DNA of 64,000 bases from Ramlibacter ginsenosidimutans (GTDB taxonomy: Bacteria; Pseudomonadota; Gammaproteobacteria; Burkholderiales; Burkholderiaceae_C). The notes beneath the pieces were generated by a model, which was not told where the DNA came from, searched no databases, and saw only the letters and a program-made list of their open reading frames with translations. The stretch covers positions 29,606 through 93,605 of the forward strand of contig NZ_JAEPWM010000014.1 of NCBI RefSeq assembly GCF_016654015.1, in the 5' to 3' direction. Both the position numbers and the translations under genes were made by a program. Each line of letters starts with the position of its first letter. Within the stretch, counting starts at the first letter, position 1. Positions 61,513-64,000 of this stretch are shown in pieces.

Positions 61513-63876
61513 ATGGGGACGGTGGAAGACGGCATCCTGCATCTCGACGAACCCGGTGCGCGTCGCCTGGTGCTGGTGCGCGCGATCGAGGCCGCCGACC
61601 CGCAAGGCCGGCTGGTCGGCGAAGCCGAGCGCGAGCAGGCCGAACGCGAAGCGCTGGATGCCAGCCGCGAACCCGGCGGCCGCGTCGATCCCGCTGAATA
61701 CCTGCAGCAGCGCGCCCGCCGCGTGCTCGCCAAGGTCGAACTGCGCAATCCGCGCATCGCGAGCCTTCAGCAGCCGGAAGCCTGGCGCCCCATGCTGCTG
61801 GTGGCATTGCCTTTGCTGGCGTGCGTGCTCGGCATGCTGCTCGATCACATCGACCACCCGCACCAGGTCAACATGCTGTCCCCGCCGCTGCTGGGCGTGC
61901 TGGCGTGGAACCTGCTGGTGTACCTGCTCATCGCCGCGACGGTCTGGCGGCCCCGCAAGCCCCACCGCGGTCGCGGCATCGAGCGGATGCAGCGCTGGAT
62001 CTCCGGCCTGCCCCTGCGCACCGGACGCGCGGGCCGCTTGCGCGCCGAGGTGCTCGCGGGCTTCCACGCGCAGTGGCTGAAGGTCACGGGCCCGCAGCAA
62101 TGGCTGTGGGGCGAACAGCTCCTGCACGTATGCGCGGCCGGGTGGGCGCTGGGACTCGCGCTGTCGATCGTGCTGGGCGGGGTGGTGCGCGAGTACCGCG
62201 TCGGCTGGGAAAGCACGCTGCTGGACGTGCAGCAGGTGCACGCGCTGCTGGCGGCGCTGTTCGCCCCGGTGGTCGCGCTGCTGCCCTTCGATGCATTCAG
62301 CGTCGCCGACCTGCAGCGCATGGCCTTCCGTTCCGGCGCCGCGATCGGCGTCGACGAGGCGCGGCGCTGGGTCTGGATGTACGTCGCGCTGCTGTTCGTC
62401 GTCGTGATCGTGCCGCGGCTGCTGCTCGCCGCCTGGACGTCATGGCGGCGCCGTCGCCTCGGGCGCGCCGTTCGCATCGACTTGCGCGACCCGTACTTCG
62501 CCCAGCTGCTGGCGCGCGTCAGTCCGGCCTGCGTGACGCTGGGGGTGTTCGCGAGCGAGGGCGCGAGCCGCGAGGCCTTGCTGCGCCTGCTGCGCGAAGT
62601 CGCGGACCATCCCGCGCCGCGCGAGGGCGCCTGGAGCGTGCTCACCACGGGCCGCGGAGACGAGCTGCGGGTCTTCGAGGTGCCTTCGGGGTACCGGGCT
62701 CCCGCGCCGGCGGTCGCTGCGCATGCCGGCGGCGCCGGTGCGGCCCAGGTGTGGCTGCAGGACCTGCTGGGACGCTTCAAGACGATGCCGCGCGAGCAAG
62801 GCGATCCGGTGTCCGCGTTGCTCGCGGAGACCGACCTCGTGCTGCTGCTGCCCGGCAGCCCCGTGGACCTGGAGGATGCGAAGCGGCTGCTGCACTGGGT
62901 GGCCCAGCCCGCGCTGGTGCTGGTCGCGGGCGACGACGTTCCCTACCGGACCGCCGTGCAGCGGCTCGGCCTTGCCGCCGAAGTGCTGCCGCTCGCGCAC
63001 AGCCTGGGCCATTGGCTGCGTGATCCCGCGCTGCTGCAGGCGATGGCGAAGAGCATGGCGAGCAGCAAGCGCGCGGGATTCGACCGCGTGGCAGCGGCCT
63101 GGAAGGAGCGCAACGCGGCGCGGTTTGCGCACGCGATGCGCCTGCTCGCGGGCGAGCTCACGCGCGCGGCCCGCGACAGCGAGGAGACCGGCGGAGCGCC
63201 GGTGGGCCTGCGACAGCTCGTGAACCCCGCCGAACGCGATGCGACGCAGCGCGCCCGCGAGGCGGCGCGCGCGGCGCTGCTGGTGCGCGTGCGCGAGGGC
63301 GAGTCCCGCGTTTTCTCGGAACTGGTGCAACTGCATCGCGCGGGCGCTCCGGTCGCCGCCCTGGCCGCCGGGCGCATGGCCGGTGGCTTCCACGAACAGC
63401 GCGCAGTGGACTCGCCGCAAGCCGGCATGGCCGGCGCGGCGACCGGCGCTGCCATGGGCGCGGGCATCGACCTGCTCACCGGTGGGCTGACGCTCGGCGC
63501 GGCCACGGCCCTCGGCGCGATGATCGGCGGCGGTGCCGCCTATGCGGCCGCCGCCTGGAAGAACCGGGGCAGCGCCAGCGGGCCGCCGCAGGTGCAACTG
63601 GGCGACGAGTTGCTCGAGACCGTGGCGGAAGGACTGCTGCTCGCGTATCTCGTCACGGCGCACCGGACGATTGGCACCGGCGAAGCGGGGGTGCCAGATG
63701 CCTGGCGCAGCGAGGTGGTCGCTGCCGTTGCAGCGCGGCGGCCGGTGCTGGGCGAGCTCTGGCAGCAGCTGCGTGTCGCCGACGATGCGCAGTTCGCGTC
63801 CGCTGCGCTCGCGCGCGAGCTGGAGGGCATCGCGCGCGGACTGCTCGCGCGCCTGGAAGGGCCGCCGCGCCGCTAG
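61513..63876 (+). CDS. DUF2868-DUF3482 fusion membrane protein lacking a GTPase domain
   Basis: 787 residues. Residues 1-480 follow DUF2868: an N-terminal LVLVRAIEAADPQGRLV, helices near 95-115, 122-143, 204-224 and 285-305, the signature REYRVGWESTLLDVQQVH (226-243), and YFAQLLARVSPACV. Residues ~485-787 match the DUF3482 end of a GTPase protein, with TGAAMGAGIDLLTGG and LTLGAATALGAMIGGG (644-674) as its hallmark. In related bacteria DUF2868 and a GTPase-DUF3482 protein are usually adjacent genes; here they are one and no GxxxxGK[ST] exists. The first ATG is used, with no strong RBS. Confidence 0.78.
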   Translation: MGTVEDGILHLDEPGARRLVLVRAIEAADPQGRLVGEAEREQAEREALDASREPGGRVDPAEYLQQRARRVLAKVELRNPRIASLQQPEAWRPMLLVALPLLACVLGMLLDHIDHPHQVNMLSPPLLGVLAWNLLVYLLIAATVWRPRKPHRGRGIERMQRWISGLPLRTGRAGRLRAEVLAGFHAQWLKVTGPQQWLWGEQLLHVCAAGWALGLALSIVLGGVVREYRVGWESTLLDVQQVHALLAALFAPVVALLPFDAFSVADLQRMAFRSGAAIGVDEARRWVWMYVALLFVVVIVPRLLLAAWTSWRRRRLGRAVRIDLRDPYFAQLLARVSPACVTLGVFASEGASREALLRLLREVADHPAPREGAWSVLTTGRGDELRVFEVPSGYRAPAPAVAAHAGGAGAAQVWLQDLLGRFKTMPREQGDPVSALLAETDLVLLLPGSPVDLEDAKRLLHWVAQPALVLVAGDDVPYRTAVQRLGLAAEVLPLAHSLGHWLRDPALLQAMAKSMASSKRAGFDRVAAAWKERNAARFAHAMRLLAGELTRAARDSEETGGAPVGLRQLVNPAERDATQRAREAARAALLVRVREGESRVFSELVQLHRAGAPVAALAAGRMAGGFHEQRAVDSPQAGMAGAATGAAMGAGIDLLTGGLTLGAATALGAMIGGGAAYAAAAWKNRGSASGPPQVQLGDELLETVAEGLLLAYLVTAHRTIGTGEAGVPDAWRSEVVAAVAARRPVLGELWQQLRVADDAQFASAALARELEGIARGLLARLEGPPRR

Positions 63877-63877
63877 G

Positions 63878-64000
63878 TGTGATGTCTCAATAGGTTGTTC
63901 ATCCGTCCCTGATTTGGGAAGCTGTGGTTACCAAGCCCAGCCAACCATCTCGGGAGAGGACGGATGAACAGACCCAAGAATGCAGCATTGACTCCGATTG
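63878..64000 (+). mobile_element. IS481-family insertion sequence, left end only
   Basis: Starts with TGTGATGTCTCAATAGG one base after the fusion gene's stop codon; TGT is the normal IS481 end. GTTCATCCGTCC (63898-63909) and GGACGGATGAAC (63959-63970) form an inner inverted repeat. The transposase start lies inside the window edge. The far end, target duplication and copy number cannot be seen. Confidence 0.7.
63964..64000 (+). CDS. IS481-type transposase, N-terminus only
   Basis: Only 12 residues are visible, MNRPKNAALTPI. IS481 transposases begin MN-x-x-KNA-x-LT, which fits closely. GGGAGAGGA precedes the ATG. The rest runs off the window. Confidence 0.65.
   Translation, partial: MNRPKNAALTPI

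Overview
The window is about 64 kb of very GC-rich chromosome from a betaproteobacterium, almost certainly order Burkholderiales and most likely family Comamonadaceae (Ramlibacter/Variovorax type). The gene order ndk-rlmN-pilW-rodZ-ispG-hisS-yfgM-bamB-der-hfq-hflX-hflK-hflC-hisZ-purA, the divergent bamD/rluD pair and the intergenic repeat families all fit that family. No rRNA, tRNA, CRISPR array or prophage is visible. The only mobile element is the first 123 bases of an IS481-type insertion sequence at the right edge.

Layout. 1-10.4 kb: a truncated isochorismatase-fold hydrolase, propionyl-CoA synthetase (prpE), the complete 2-oxoglutarate dehydrogenase operon (sucA, sucB, dedicated lpd), zapE and a secreted coiled-coil protein. 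10.4-17.8 kb: a PP2C phosphatase, a small DUF465 protein, a DinG-type helicase, bamD, and rluD-scpB-rluB. 18-35 kb: the long housekeeping run from ndk to a phosphoribosyltransferase, covering nucleotide, isoprenoid and histidyl-tRNA synthesis, outer-membrane assembly, ribosome-associated GTPases, Hfq and the HflKC membrane complex. 35-44 kb: a cystathionine beta-lyase-like enzyme, DUF2189 membrane protein, mnmH, a tesA-type esterase divergent from a YbbA-like ABC ATPase, rlmB, a sirtuin, a two-gene chromate transporter, an EamA exporter and a MarR-GNAT fusion. 44-52 kb: beta-oxidation genes (fadB-like, fadA-like, acyl-CoA dehydrogenase) flanking a large DUF6351 lipoprotein, and a TerB-like protein. 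52-57 kb: a small accessory operon (GFA, VOC, ArsR, SRPBCC) behind a perfect palindrome, a YXWGXW/EF-hand secreted protein, a J-domain membrane protein and an IlvD/Edd dehydratase. 57-64 kb: an FtsH-like AAA+ metalloprotease paralogue, DUF2059 protein, two tiny ORFs, and a DUF2868-DUF3482 fusion protein followed at once by the IS element.

Most of the window is ordinary core genome and I see no unmistakable new system. The most unusual things are: (1) a dispersed palindromic repeat inserted in frame inside rlmN, adding about 27 residues just before the radical-SAM core; (2) several unrelated families of intergenic dyad repeats that share one architecture (short tandem units facing their complements across a spacer), some sitting exactly where ribosome-binding sites should be; (3) a DUF2868-DUF3482 fusion lacking the expected GTPase domain; (4) a structured, terminator-ended region upstream of the dehydratase that may be a small RNA or leader; (5) the FtsH-like paralogue. 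All assignments are from reading the sequence and family knowledge; no database search was run.
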